DNA from: CAJXZP01 sp041563475
GTDB taxonomy: Bacteria; Bacteroidota; Bacteroidia; Flavobacteriales_G; Salibacteraceae
Direction: 5' to 3'
Assembly: GCA_041563475.1 (NCBI GenBank)
Contig: JBFFMY010000003.1
Location: 45,194 to 109,193 of the forward strand
DNA: 64,000 nucleotides
The notes beneath the pieces are model-generated. The model saw only the letters and a program-made list of their open reading frames with translations. It searched no databases and was not told the origin of the DNA. The position numbers and the translations under genes are program-made. This document shows positions 9,035 to 18,221 of the stretch, piece after piece (positions within the stretch are counted from its first letter, which is position 1; each line of letters opens with the position of its first letter).

Positions 9035-9856
9035 CTAAACTATGCCATGATTTTTTAAATGAGAAGCCATTTCTAGTTGCAATACTTTGGCGGCTTCACC
9101 TGCCTGGAATCCAAAATCAGAATCATCGGAAGCATAAATTATTCCTCTCGATGAATTCACTAGTAGACCACAATCTTTTGTCATCCCATATTTAACCACA
9201 TCATCTAAACTTCCACCTTGCGCACCAACACCGGGGACAAGGAAGAAATGATCTGGCACATGCTTTCTTACTTCACCAATATCTTCTCCACGTGTTGCAC
9301 CAACTACATACATTAGGTTTCCTGAATTTCCCCAATGGGATGAAACTTTTAAAACTTTTTCGAAAACCTTTTCTCCAGTAACCAAAACTTGTTGTTGAAA
9401 ATCAAGTGATCCTTTATTGGAAGTCAAAGCCAATAATATAACCCATTTGTTTTCATATTCTAAAAATGGAGTCACAGAATCCTCTCCCATATAGGGCGCA
9501 ACAGTTACGGAATCGAATTGGTTATTTTCAAAAAATGCCTTAGCATATAATTGCGAAGTGTTCCCAATATCCCCTCGTTTTGCATCGGCAATGGTGAAAA
9601 TATTTTTTGGAATATACTCTAATGTTTTTCGAAGGCTAGCCCAACCTTTTTCCCCAAGGCTTTCGTAAAAAGCTATATTTGGTTTGTAGGCTACGCAATA
9701 GTCCTTTGTTGCATCAATAATAGCTTTATTAAATTCAAAAACAGGATCTTCCTTTTCGAGCAAGAATTTAGGTATTTTATTCAAATCCGTATCCAGACCA
9801 ACGCATAAAAAGGACTGTTTTCGTTTTATTTCTGCTATTAATTCTGCTCTTGTCAT
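9035..9856 (-). CDS. pyrF: Orotidine 5'-phosphate decarboxylase, class 2
   Basis: This 273-residue enzyme makes UMP from OMP, the last step of de novo pyrimidine synthesis. It shows the longer class-2 form: FLCVGLDTDLNKIP near the N-terminus, then IADAKRGDIGNTS (the catalytic Asp-Lys-Asp block) and FLVPGVGAQGGS for phosphate binding. The class-2 form is usual for Bacteroidota. It lies 19 bases after prfA and 61 bases before the DUF2851 start. Confidence 0.95.
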   Translation of the reverse strand: MTRAELIAEIKRKQSFLCVGLDTDLNKIPKFLLEKEDPVFEFNKAIIDATKDYCVAYKPNIAFYESLGEKGWASLRKTLEYIPKNIFTIADAKRGDIGNTSQLYAKAFFENNQFDSVTVAPYMGEDSVTPFLEYENKWVILLALTSNKGSLDFQQQVLVTGEKVFEKVLKVSSHWGNSGNLMYVVGATRGEDIGEVRKHVPDHFFLVPGVGAQGGSLDDVVKYGMTKDCGLLVNSSRGIIYASDDSDFGFQAGEAAKVLQLEMASHLKNHGIV

Positions 9857-9875
9857 TCTTACCTTTTTACTGGAT

Positions 9876-10943
9876 TTATTCTCCGTATTGCAATTTAGCC
9901 GTATTCTCTGCCAATTTTAATTCATCAATTACCTTTTGAATATCTCCATCCATAACCGCAGATAAATTATACAAAGTCAACCCAATTCGATGATCGGTTA
10001 CGCGACCTTGCGGATAATTATAGGTTCTAATTTTGGCTGATCTATCCCCACTTGAAACCATTCCTTTTCTCTTAACGGAATCCGCCTCTAATTTCTTTTG
10101 AAGCTCCACATCGTAAATACGTGAACGCAAAACTTGTAATGCTTTTTCATAGTTCCGCGGTTGTGATTTTTGGTCCTGACATTGCGCCACAATTCCTGTT
10201 GGAATATGGGTTAAACGAACAGCAGAATATGTAGTATTTACAGACTGTCCACCAGGACCTGAAGCACAATACAAATCTTTACGTATATCAGAATTTTTAA
10301 TCTCCACATCAAATTCATCTGCTTCTGGCAAGACCATAACGGTAGCAGCAGAAGTATGCACTCTTCCTTGTGTTTCGGTTTGAGGAACACGTTGCACACG
10401 ATGCACCCCCGCCTCAAATTTTAAATCACCATACACATCTTCTCCAGATACTTCAATAATGATTTCTTTATAGCCACCCATAGTGCCCTCGTTTGAATCC
10501 ATTACAGAAACATTCCAACCACGACCCTCACAATATTTAGTATACATTCTAAATAAATCACCTGCAAAAATCGAAGCTTCATCCCCTCCCGTTCCAGCTC
10601 TGAATTCCATTACACAGTTTTTAGAGTCTTCCGGGTCTTTGGGAACAAGTAATTGTTTTAAGTTTTCTTCTAACTCAACTTTTCTTGGTTCTAATTCCTT
10701 TAAATCGTCCTCAGCCATTTGCTTGAATTCCACATCAGATTCAGTAGCAATGATTTCTTTATTTCCTTGAATATTTTCGAGTACCTCTTGATACTGGTCA
10801 AATTCTTGTACAATTTTCTCTAAATCCTTGTATTCCTTATTTAATCTCACGTAACGTTTCATGTCACCAATAATGTCTGGATCAACAATCATTTTAGACA
10901 CTTCTTGAAAGCGTTCACGAATTAATTCCAATTTTTCAATCAT
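9876..10943 (-). CDS. prfA: Peptide chain release factor 1
   Basis: This 355-residue protein releases nascent chains at UAA and UAG. The catalytic GGQ is at residues 231-233 (SGPGGQSVNTT), and the stop-codon recognition loop reads PQT (187-189), corresponding to the PxT tripeptide of RF1 and not the SPF of RF2. The domain GTGGDEASIFAGDLFRMY is typical. The Gln of GGQ would be methylated by PrmC, which is not in the window. It follows purM by 11 bases. Confidence 0.95.
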   Translation of the reverse strand: MIEKLELIRERFQEVSKMIVDPDIIGDMKRYVRLNKEYKDLEKIVQEFDQYQEVLENIQGNKEIIATESDVEFKQMAEDDLKELEPRKVELEENLKQLLVPKDPEDSKNCVMEFRAGTGGDEASIFAGDLFRMYTKYCEGRGWNVSVMDSNEGTMGGYKEIIIEVSGEDVYGDLKFEAGVHRVQRVPQTETQGRVHTSAATVMVLPEADEFDVEIKNSDIRKDLYCASGPGGQSVNTTYSAVRLTHIPTGIVAQCQDQKSQPRNYEKALQVLRSRIYDVELQKKLEADSVKRKGMVSSGDRSAKIRTYNYPQGRVTDHRIGLTLYNLSAVMDGDIQKVIDELKLAENTAKLQYGE

Positions 10944-10954
10944 TTTCTTCTCTC

Positions 10955-12118
10955 TTAATAAGTGAATGTTCCAAATTCAGATTTTATCACTAATTCTCTT
11001 TTTCCCGACTCTTCTACGCGACCTACAATTTTGGCAGAGATATTATAGCTTTCAGAAATTTTTATTATTTCCTTCGCAGTATTTTCATCGGTGTAAATTT
11101 CCATTCTATGTCCCATATTAAACACCTGGTACATTTCTTTCCATTCTGTTTCCGACTGCTCTTTTATTAATTTAAACAATGGCGGGATTTCGAATAAATT
11201 ATCCTTTACCACTCTGTGCTCACCAACAAAATGTAAAATTTTGGTCTGCGCACCGCCAGAGCAATGAATCATTCCATCAATTTTATTCCGATAGTCTTTT
11301 AACAAGGCTGCAATAACTGGTGCATACGTTCTCGTAGGAGACAAAACCAGTTTACCTGCATCAATGGGCGAACCCTCTACTAATGAGGTTAAATTCATAC
11401 CACCGCTATACACTAATTCTGCATCAATGGACGAATCATACGTTTCTGGATATTTATTGGCAACAGACTTACTAAATACATCATGACGGGCAGATGTAAG
11501 ACCATTACTACCCATTCCACCATTGTATTCACTTTCGTAAGATGCTTGACCAAAAGAGGCCAAACCAACTATTACATTTCCTGGCTTAATATTGGCATTA
11601 TCAATTACTTCACTCTTTTTTAATCGCGCAACAACAGTTGAATCTACAATTATGGTTCGCACCAAATCGCCCACATCGGCAGTTTCACCACCTGTTGTAA
11701 TGATATCTACACCGTATTTGCGCAAGCTATCTGTTAATTCTTCTGTACCTTCAATTATAGCTTTAATTACTTCTCCAGGGATTAATCCCTTATTTCGTCC
11801 AATAGTGGATGAAAGCATAATTGGGCCCGTAGCACCCACACATAGCAAATCATCAATATTCATTATCAAAGCATCTTGGGCAATTCCTTTCCAAACTGAA
11901 ATATCTCCAGTTTCTTTCCAATACGCATACGCCAAAGATGATTTCGTGCCAGCTCCATCTGCATGCATCACGATACAATGATCTGGACTTCCGGTAAGAT
12001 AATCGGGAACTATTTTGCAGAAAGCTTTAGGAAACAAACCTTTATCAATGTTTGCAATTGCTTTATGAACATCAGTTTTTTCAGCTGAAACGCCTCTTTT
12101 TTCGTATTTAGATGCCAT
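10955..12118 (-). CDS. purM: Phosphoribosylformylglycinamidine cyclo-ligase (AIR synthetase)
   Basis: This 387-residue protein of the PurM/SelD/ThiL ATP-binding superfamily shows the N-terminal block DHCIVMHADGAGTKSSLAY, the metal/ATP segment NIDDLLCVGATGPIMLSSTIGRNK, and DIITTGGETADVGDLV. It would convert FGAM plus ATP to AIR in purine synthesis. Bacteroidota PurM proteins of this long form diverge from the 345-residue E. coli enzyme. It is the first gene of the purM-prfA-pyrF run, pairing purine and pyrimidine enzymes with a release factor. Confidence 0.85.
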   Translation of the reverse strand: MASKYEKRGVSAEKTDVHKAIANIDKGLFPKAFCKIVPDYLTGSPDHCIVMHADGAGTKSSLAYAYWKETGDISVWKGIAQDALIMNIDDLLCVGATGPIMLSSTIGRNKGLIPGEVIKAIIEGTEELTDSLRKYGVDIITTGGETADVGDLVRTIIVDSTVVARLKKSEVIDNANIKPGNVIVGLASFGQASYESEYNGGMGSNGLTSARHDVFSKSVANKYPETYDSSIDAELVYSGGMNLTSLVEGSPIDAGKLVLSPTRTYAPVIAALLKDYRNKIDGMIHCSGGAQTKILHFVGEHRVVKDNLFEIPPLFKLIKEQSETEWKEMYQVFNMGHRMEIYTDENTAKEIIKISESYNISAKIVGRVEESGKRELVIKSEFGTFTY

Positions 12119-12187
12119 TTTTAATGTGTATTAACGATAGTAATTATTCCCTTGTATTTGAGGTTGCAAAGAAACTATATAAAATAA

Positions 12188-12220
12188 AAAGAGCACCCCT
12201 AAATAATAGGAATGCTCTTT
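12188..12220 (-). terminator. Intrinsic terminator of the OmpA-family gene
   Basis: AAAGAGCA (12188-12195) pairs with TGCTCTTT (12213-12220), with inner CCTA/TAGG pairing. On the minus strand a T-rich run follows. It lies 18 bases after the stop of the OmpA-family gene. Confidence 0.85.
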
Positions 12221-12237
12221 AAATATTTTAAATAAAT

Positions 12238-14289
12238 CTAATTATCTGAATCCGAATCGTCTTCATTATTTGATTCAGGAGCTGGAGCTTGAGGAGCAGC
12301 AGGAACGTAATCATCACGAAGTACTTGGAATGTCGTTCTACGATTTACTTGATGCGCAGCTTCTTTTTCTTCTTTCGTTGGAAGTTTTGCTATTTCAGCA
12401 TCTGAAATCTTAGGTTGAGACTCTCCATATCCTTTAGCGACCATTCTATCTACAGGAATTCCTTTAGTTACCAAATAATCCACACAACTTTGTGCACGTT
12501 TTTGAGATAACACTAAATTTCGCGCATCAGTATCACGTGTATCTGTATGAGACATTAATTCAATTACGATGGTAGGATTATCCATTAAAGTTTGGTATAA
12601 ATAATCTAACGAATCTTTTGAGTTTACACTATCATTAACTTGTAATTCCCATTTCCCCAAATCATAAAGCACCTCTGGAAATTCAATTTCGCCAACCATT
12701 GCTTGCAATTTGAAATCATGTATCAATTTAGTGGACTCCATTAAACCAACAGTAGTTTCTTGCCCTTTACCTGCTAAATAGTTTTCTTTTGAAACTTGAA
12801 TGGTATACGAAGTTTCATCTTTAATATATCGTTCCGTACTTCCCGTTACTTGATCGAACTCATAATACCCAAGTTCATCAGAAACAATTTCCACAGTTGA
12901 ACCATCCGTACCAATCAACTTAATCGCAACACCGGGTAAAGCTTGTCCATCAGCTACATCTGAAATAGTACCCGCAATGATAAATTTCAAAGGTGGAATT
13001 CTGAAACTCCAAATATCATCTAAACCTCTACCGCCTGGACGATCTGAAGAAAGGTAGCCTCTATTCGTTGTTCCATCAAACAAAATCCCAAAATCATTAT
13101 AGGAAGTATTAATAGGCGATTTCATATTTTCAACGTTGTCCCATACGTCTTCTGTTCCTCTTCTTTCCGCAACGAATATATCCAAAGCGCCCATTCCTGG
13201 GTGACCATCCGAAGCAAAGAATAATCTTCCATCATCGTGAATGTAAGGAAACATTTCATCTTCACTCGTGTTGATTGAAGCGCCACAATTTGTTGGGTTA
13301 ATCCATGTTTTAGCTTTTCTATCCCATTTTGCGAACCAAATATCTTTCCCGCCAAATCCTCCTGGCATATCAGAAGCAAAAAACAAATACTCATCTTTCA
13401 ACCCGACACTTGGATGACCAACTGCAGCAGTATCAAATTTTGATAATGGAACCAATTCTGTTTCTGACCATTGGCTACCTATTTGTTTAGACCAATATAT
13501 TCCACATCCCATTGTAGACTTTTTCTCCGTCATACAGCGTGTAAAATACAAAGTTTTAAAACGAGAATCGGAACAAGAACTTCCTTCATTCGCCTGGCCA
13601 TTATTAATAATGTTTTGGCCCTCATCAATTATAGTTGGAACCATCCATTTTTTACTCTTTTTATCTTGTGTACTTGTCCATAATGAAGAATAGTAATCAC
13701 CGGAATTAACATCCATGTTATCCCCTACACTACCTTCACGGGTTGAAGTAAAAGCTAAAGATGTATGACGTTTATCGGCCCATGCAGGAGAAAAGTCACG
13801 TTGCTTAGAATTCAATACGGGGTCTTTTTCAACCATGTATCGTGTAGGGTTATCCAACCATTCTTGAGCCATTTCACATTCACCAATAAACTTATCTGCC
13901 CTTGGATCGTTTGGCGCCATTTCTTTATACCTCTGGAATTCTACAATGGCTTTATCATAAGACCCCATGTTACGCATCGTTTTCGCATAATAAAACTGCG
14001 CATCTGGTTTTTCATACCCTGCTTTCACAGCCTTACTTAACCAAGCTTGTGCATTTGAATAATCTTCAATTTTATAGTAGCAAAAACCTATTTTATACAA
14101 AACTTCCTTTTTGTCGGAGGAAGATTTTACTTTGCTATAGGATTTTTTATATAAATCTACCGCTTCAAAATAGGATCTAGAATCAAATGCCTTATCAGCT
14201 TCTGCTGTTGGATTTTTTTGAGCTAAAATGTTAGTACCTAACAAAATAAACAATAGCATAAGTGGCAAACGAAGTACTTTAAGTTTCAT
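12238..14289 (-). CDS. OmpA-family protein with TPR, beta-propeller and carboxypeptidase-regulatory domains (PorE-like architecture)
   Basis: This 683-residue protein has a signal peptide (MKLKVLRLPLMLLFILLGTNILAQ), TPR repeats (about 30-130), a WD40-like PD40 propeller (about 165-430; FASDMPGGFGGKDIWFA, FASDGHPGMGALDIFVA), a carboxypeptidase-regulatory-like beta domain (about 440-530) and a C-terminal OmpA peptidoglycan-binding domain (LMSHTDTRDTDARNLVLSQKRA). P. gingivalis PorE of the T9SS has this same order, but PorE is a lipoprotein and this one lacks a lipobox Cys. Many flavobacterial paralogues pair with PorP/SprF; none is adjacent here. It likely links the outer membrane to peptidoglycan. 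Confidence 0.8.
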   Translation of the reverse strand: MKLKVLRLPLMLLFILLGTNILAQKNPTAEADKAFDSRSYFEAVDLYKKSYSKVKSSSDKKEVLYKIGFCYYKIEDYSNAQAWLSKAVKAGYEKPDAQFYYAKTMRNMGSYDKAIVEFQRYKEMAPNDPRADKFIGECEMAQEWLDNPTRYMVEKDPVLNSKQRDFSPAWADKRHTSLAFTSTREGSVGDNMDVNSGDYYSSLWTSTQDKKSKKWMVPTIIDEGQNIINNGQANEGSSCSDSRFKTLYFTRCMTEKKSTMGCGIYWSKQIGSQWSETELVPLSKFDTAAVGHPSVGLKDEYLFFASDMPGGFGGKDIWFAKWDRKAKTWINPTNCGASINTSEDEMFPYIHDDGRLFFASDGHPGMGALDIFVAERRGTEDVWDNVENMKSPINTSYNDFGILFDGTTNRGYLSSDRPGGRGLDDIWSFRIPPLKFIIAGTISDVADGQALPGVAIKLIGTDGSTVEIVSDELGYYEFDQVTGSTERYIKDETSYTIQVSKENYLAGKGQETTVGLMESTKLIHDFKLQAMVGEIEFPEVLYDLGKWELQVNDSVNSKDSLDYLYQTLMDNPTIVIELMSHTDTRDTDARNLVLSQKRAQSCVDYLVTKGIPVDRMVAKGYGESQPKISDAEIAKLPTKEEKEAAHQVNRRTTFQVLRDDYVPAAPQAPAPESNNEDDSDSDN

Positions 14290-14385
14290 ATATTTTTCTT
14301 TTAAAACTTTTAATTTCCCTTAATATTATTAAGGTTTATGAGGGCTCCAAAGTAAGTAATTATTTTAAATCTTTCAAAAAAAGAA

Positions 14386-14415
14386 AAAGTCTCTTTTAAA
14401 ATTAAAAGAGACTTT
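14386..14415 (-). terminator. Intrinsic terminator of glnN
   Basis: AAAGTCTCTTTTA at 14386 onward pairs with TAAAAGAGACTTT ending at 14415, a near-perfect 13-base stem with a small loop. On the minus strand it is followed by CTTTTTCTTTTTTTG. It lies nine bases after the glnN stop. Confidence 0.88.
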
Positions 14416-14424
14416 GAAAATCAA

Positions 14425-16617
14425 CTATTTAGTGAAGAGCATTTCCCTGTATTTAGGTAAAGGCCAATACTTATTATCTATAAGCAATTCCAACTTATCC
14501 ACATCATAACGAATTTTGTGAAAGAATGGTATTACATTATCACAATATGCTCCCGCCTGTGCACGAACTTCATCTAAATTATTTGCCGCTTTTCTTGCCT
14601 GTGTCATACTTGCAATATTCTTACGGATATTCTGAATGCGAATTGAAACTTCCTTGATCATTTCAATTTGCTCACTGGCATATGTTTCAAATTCATCTCC
14701 AAAAATGGTTTTAAGACCATTGACATTTTCAACTAACATCTTTTGATACTCAACCGCAGTTGGAATAATGTGGTTTAAACCCATGTCCGCCATCACACGC
14801 GACTCAATTTGCACGCTTAATTTATACTTTTCTAATTCGATTTCATGCCTTGCTTCTAATTCAATATTTGTGAGCACTTTTAAATCACCGAATAGCTTTT
14901 TTGCCTTCTCTGTAATGAAAAAATCTAAAGCCTCGGGCGTTGTTTTTTTATTATTTAAACCTCTTTTCTCAGCTATTTTGACCCATTCTTCACCATAACC
15001 ATTCCCATCAAAGATGATATTTTTGGATTCAATAATATATGTGCGAAGGATTTCGATAATTGCATCGTCTTTTTTCTTTCCCTTTTCGATCAAAGCATCT
15101 ACTTCGGTTTTAAATCGGATAAGTTGTTGCGCCATGGCAGTATTTAATACCGTCATTGGATTTGCACAATTTGCCGTTGACCCAACAGCTCTGAATTCAA
15201 ACTTATTTCCCGTAAAAGCAAATGGTGATGTTCTATTTCTATCCGTATTGTCAAGTAGTAGTTCAGGAATTTTACCAATATTTAGTTTTAATTCTGTTTT
15301 TTCATCGGATGACAATTCTTCATTAGCCACTTTTTGCTCCACTTCATTTAGAATCTTACTTAATTGAGAACCAATAAAGATGGAAATGATTGCTGGTGGG
15401 GCTTCATTTGCGCCCAAACGATGATCGTTACCCGCGGAAGCAATAGAAGCTCTTAACAAATCATCATGCTCACTCACCGCTCGAATGGTATTAATGAAAA
15501 AAGTTAGAAATCGTAAATTGGTTTTTGGTGTATTCCCTGGGTTTAGTAGGTTTCTATGCTTTGAAGAATTAGTACTTAAAGACCAGTTATTGTGTTTTCC
15601 AGAACCATTGATACCGGCAAATGGCTTTTCATGTAAAAGAACTTTGAAATTATGACGTTCAGCCACACGTTCCATAACATCCATTAATAGTGAATTATGA
15701 TCAACCGCTAGGTTACATTCTTCAAATAGTGGGGCGCATTCAAATTGATTTGGAGCCACTTCGTTATGACGGGTCATAACTGGTATGCCTAATTTATGCA
15801 CTTCTTGTTCAAAATCACGAATGAAAGCATTAGCTCTGGAAGGAATTGCCCCAAAATAATGATCATCCAACTGTTGGCCTTTTGAAGATGAGTGGCCAAA
15901 CAAAGTCCTCCCGGTAAGCAATAAATCTGGACGAGCCATTGCCAAAGCAGAATCCACTAAAAAATATTCTTGTTCCCAGCCTAAAGTAGCATGCACCTTT
16001 TCAATACTTCTATCGAAATACTGACAAACATCTGTTGCCGCCTTATCAACCGCATGTAAGGCACGTAACAAAGGGGTTTTATAATCTAAAGCTTCACCAG
16101 TATAGGCAATAAACACGGTTGGAATACACAAGGTTTCCCCAATTATAAATGCAGGAGAGGTAGGATCCCAAGCGGTGTATCCACGCGCTTCGAACGTGTT
16201 TCTAATCCCTCCGTTAGGAAAAGATGATGCGTCTGGTTCTTGTTGAATTAATTGCGCACCATCAAATGTTTCAAATGAAGTTCCATCCTCTGCAGGCGTA
16301 TTAAAGGAATCATGCTTTTCAGCTGTTCTTCCGGTTAAGGGTTGAAACCAATGCGTATAATGAGTAGCACCTTTTGACATCGCCCAAGATTTCATTCCAG
16401 AAGCAACCAAATCTGCAACCTTACGATCTAAAGTTGATCCAAAATTGATGGCATTATTCACGCTTTTGTATGCCCCTTCTGAAAGAAATTGGCGCATAGC
16501 CTTCTTATTGAACACATGGTCTCCGTAATAGTCTGAAATTCTGTGCGAGGGAGGGGTAACTTCTTGGGGCACACGATTCATTGTTTGCTCCAAAGCTTTT
16601 AATCTTAAAGATGCCAT
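14425..16617 (-). CDS. glnN: Glutamine synthetase type III
   Basis: This 730-residue enzyme is a type III glutamine synthetase, clearly longer than type I (about 470). The GSIII signature is intact: NGGIRNTFEARGYTAWDP, then LGWEQEYFLVD, VMTRHNEVAPNQFE and KPFAGINGSGKHNNWS, which carry glutamate and ammonia/metal-binding residues. It makes glutamine from glutamate, ammonia and ATP in the cytoplasm and is the usual GS of Bacteroidota. It is monocistronic, with a strong promoter at 16643-16672 and a terminator at 14386-14415. Confidence 0.95.
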   Translation of the reverse strand: MASLRLKALEQTMNRVPQEVTPPSHRISDYYGDHVFNKKAMRQFLSEGAYKSVNNAINFGSTLDRKVADLVASGMKSWAMSKGATHYTHWFQPLTGRTAEKHDSFNTPAEDGTSFETFDGAQLIQQEPDASSFPNGGIRNTFEARGYTAWDPTSPAFIIGETLCIPTVFIAYTGEALDYKTPLLRALHAVDKAATDVCQYFDRSIEKVHATLGWEQEYFLVDSALAMARPDLLLTGRTLFGHSSSKGQQLDDHYFGAIPSRANAFIRDFEQEVHKLGIPVMTRHNEVAPNQFECAPLFEECNLAVDHNSLLMDVMERVAERHNFKVLLHEKPFAGINGSGKHNNWSLSTNSSKHRNLLNPGNTPKTNLRFLTFFINTIRAVSEHDDLLRASIASAGNDHRLGANEAPPAIISIFIGSQLSKILNEVEQKVANEELSSDEKTELKLNIGKIPELLLDNTDRNRTSPFAFTGNKFEFRAVGSTANCANPMTVLNTAMAQQLIRFKTEVDALIEKGKKKDDAIIEILRTYIIESKNIIFDGNGYGEEWVKIAEKRGLNNKKTTPEALDFFITEKAKKLFGDLKVLTNIELEARHEIELEKYKLSVQIESRVMADMGLNHIIPTAVEYQKMLVENVNGLKTIFGDEFETYASEQIEMIKEVSIRIQNIRKNIASMTQARKAANNLDEVRAQAGAYCDNVIPFFHKIRYDVDKLELLIDNKYWPLPKYREMLFTK

Positions 16618-16642
16618 AATTTATAGTTTTTTAAACTTTTGG

Positions 16643-16672
16643 CAAATATACCTAAGATTTTTAGGGGGTCAA
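16643..16672 (-). promoter_or_regulatory. Bacteroidota promoter of glnN (TTG-N19-TATATTTG)
   Basis: On the minus strand TTG (16672-16670) precedes TATATTTG (16650-16643) with a 19-base spacer. The start codon is 25 bases downstream. Both elements match the Bacteroidota consensus. Confidence 0.78.
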
Positions 16673-16734
16673 GTGAACTTTTTATGATTTTTATCAACAG
16701 CTTTTAGTTTTTTGAGGGGTTATTCCTAAAAAAC

Positions 16735-17712
16735 CTAACTTTTTGTCGTAAGCAAGAAAATATAGAGTCCATAAATAGCAAAAAGTAACACCCCTTCCAA
16801 TTTAGAAATCTTTTTTCCCGTAATCATCAAAGGGAAAAGCAATGCCGAAACACCAATCACCCACCACATATCAATTTCTAGTACACGACTAGTAATGGGA
16901 ATAGTTTTAAAAATGGATGTGACACCTAAAATTCCGAGGATATTAAAAATATTGGAGCCAATTAAGTTACCAATAGACAAATCAGAATGTCTTTTAAAGG
17001 CGGCCATGGCGGAGGTCATTAACTCAGGTAAAGAAGTTCCAAAAGCCACTATTGTTACACTAATTAAATAATCACTAATTCCTAAATTCGTTGCCATTCC
17101 TACGGTTCCATCAACCAATAAATTAGCACCGTAACTAAGCCCTATAGAACCGATAATTATAAACAAAATATCTTTCAAAACAGAAGATGAATGAATTATT
17201 GGGTCCGCATTTTCTTCCGCAAGTTTTGATTTCGTAACTTTTCTAGATTTTCGAATTAAATACACACTAAACCCAACCAAAGCTAATACCATTATTATCC
17301 CATTCCATTTATTTAAGGATGTTACATAGTCGCCTTCCATTAATGGGTCGTAATTCATCCACATAAAACCAAGAACCAAAAACGAACTTAGCATTAACAT
17401 TGGCCAATCAATTCTATAGGAATTCTTACTTACTTCAATAGGAAAAATGATGGCTGTGATTCCAAGAACCAACGCAATATTGGCAATATTAGAACCCACT
17501 ACATTACCTACAGCAATTCCAGGGTGCTCTGCAAGCATGGCTTTTAAACTTACTATTAATTCTGGTGCGGAAGTACCGAATGAAACCACAGTCATACCTA
17601 CTACTAGTGTAGAAATATGAAACCTTAAAGCTATTTGTACAGCCCCTCGAACAAGTAGTTCTCCCCCAGCAACTAGAATAATTATTCCAAGTAGGATGAA
17701 TACCAAATTCAT
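16735..17712 (-). CDS. Calcium/sodium antiporter, CaCA family (YrbG-like)
   Basis: This 325-residue inner-membrane protein has about ten helices in two inverted repeats. Each carries the alpha-repeat motif of the CaCA superfamily: FGTSAPELIVS with GNVVGSNIANI, and FGTSLPELMTS with GNLIGSNIFNI. The Glu in each SxPE is the cation ligand. It probably exports Ca2+ in exchange for Na+ or H+. Its ATG overlaps the tatA TAA stop by one base (TAATG), so the two are translationally linked. Confidence 0.9.
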   Translation of the reverse strand: MNLVFILLGIIILVAGGELLVRGAVQIALRFHISTLVVGMTVVSFGTSAPELIVSLKAMLAEHPGIAVGNVVGSNIANIALVLGITAIIFPIEVSKNSYRIDWPMLMLSSFLVLGFMWMNYDPLMEGDYVTSLNKWNGIIMVLALVGFSVYLIRKSRKVTKSKLAEENADPIIHSSSVLKDILFIIIGSIGLSYGANLLVDGTVGMATNLGISDYLISVTIVAFGTSLPELMTSAMAAFKRHSDLSIGNLIGSNIFNILGILGVTSIFKTIPITSRVLEIDMWWVIGVSALLFPLMITGKKISKLEGVLLFAIYGLYIFLLTTKS

Positions 17713-18137
17713 TAGGAGGATTTAGAAGTTTTTATTTGGTTTTGAGACTTCGGGGTATCAACAGTTTTTTTAGAAAGGCCTTCTGCAACACTTTTTGACG
17801 GTTTTTCCTTCATCGAATCTTTCGCAACATTATCCACACTAGATGTCACATCCTCGAGTAAATCATTTACTTGTCGATTCACTCTTCGCTTAACATTGTC
17901 GACAGCTTCAAAGTTCTTTTTTACCTCCTTAACATTAGCATCAATATCGGTTTTCACCTCATCAACAGACGATTGGATATCGCGTTTAACATTGTCTGTT
18001 GCATCCTTTACGTATCGAATTCCTTTGCCAAGAGAACGTGCAAACTCAGGTATTTTATCTGCACCAAATAACAATAGAACCACCACAAAAATGGCGAAAA
18101 TCTCTCCGAAACCTAAATTGAAAAATCCAAAAATCAT
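17712..18137 (-). CDS. tatA: Sec-independent translocase TatA/TatB family protein
   Basis: This 141-residue protein has one N-terminal helix (GFGEIFAIFVVVLLLFGADKIPEF), the conserved FG hinge and PEFARSLGKGIRYVKDA amphipathic helix of TatA, and a long charged C-terminal tail rich in K, D and V that looks alpha-helical. The length lies between TatA and TatB; without TatC nearby the two cannot be distinguished with certainty. It is transcribed with the cation exchanger downstream. A TATATTTG element lies at 18164-18157. Confidence 0.85.
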   Translation of the reverse strand: MIFGFFNLGFGEIFAIFVVVLLLFGADKIPEFARSLGKGIRYVKDATDNVKRDIQSSVDEVKTDIDANVKEVKKNFEAVDNVKRRVNRQVNDLLEDVTSSVDNVAKDSMKEKPSKSVAEGLSKKTVDTPKSQNQIKTSKSS

Positions 18138-18156
18138 ACGAATAGATTAGAATGTG

Positions 18157-18164
18157 CAAATATA
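18157..18164 (-). promoter_or_regulatory. TATATTTG -7 element of tatA
   Basis: The minus-strand TATATTTG fits the -7 consensus and ends 19 bases before the tatA ATG. It lies just downstream of the secDF terminator, so tatA would be an independent unit. No clear TTG is present at the -33 position. Confidence 0.5.
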
Positions 18165-18166
18165 CA

Positions 18167-18201
18167 AAAGCCCTTTTAGGAATATTACCTAAAAGGGCTT
18201 T
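18167..18201 (-). terminator. Intrinsic terminator of secDF
   Basis: AAAGCCCTTTTAGG (18167-18180) and CCTAAAAGGGCTTT (18188-18201) form a perfect 14-base stem with a 7-base loop, 21 bases after the secDF stop. The stem is symmetric, but only minus-strand genes flank it. Confidence 0.92.
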
Positions 18202-18221
18202 CAATTAAATTTTACTGCTTT

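Noticed and set aside
10483..10770. Open frame antisense to prfA on the plus strand
   Set aside because: Ser/Asn-rich translation typical of antisense shadow, no motif, and prfA itself is fully conserved on the minus strand. The same holds for other long antisense frames in the window, such as 48800-49201 and 30259-30477.
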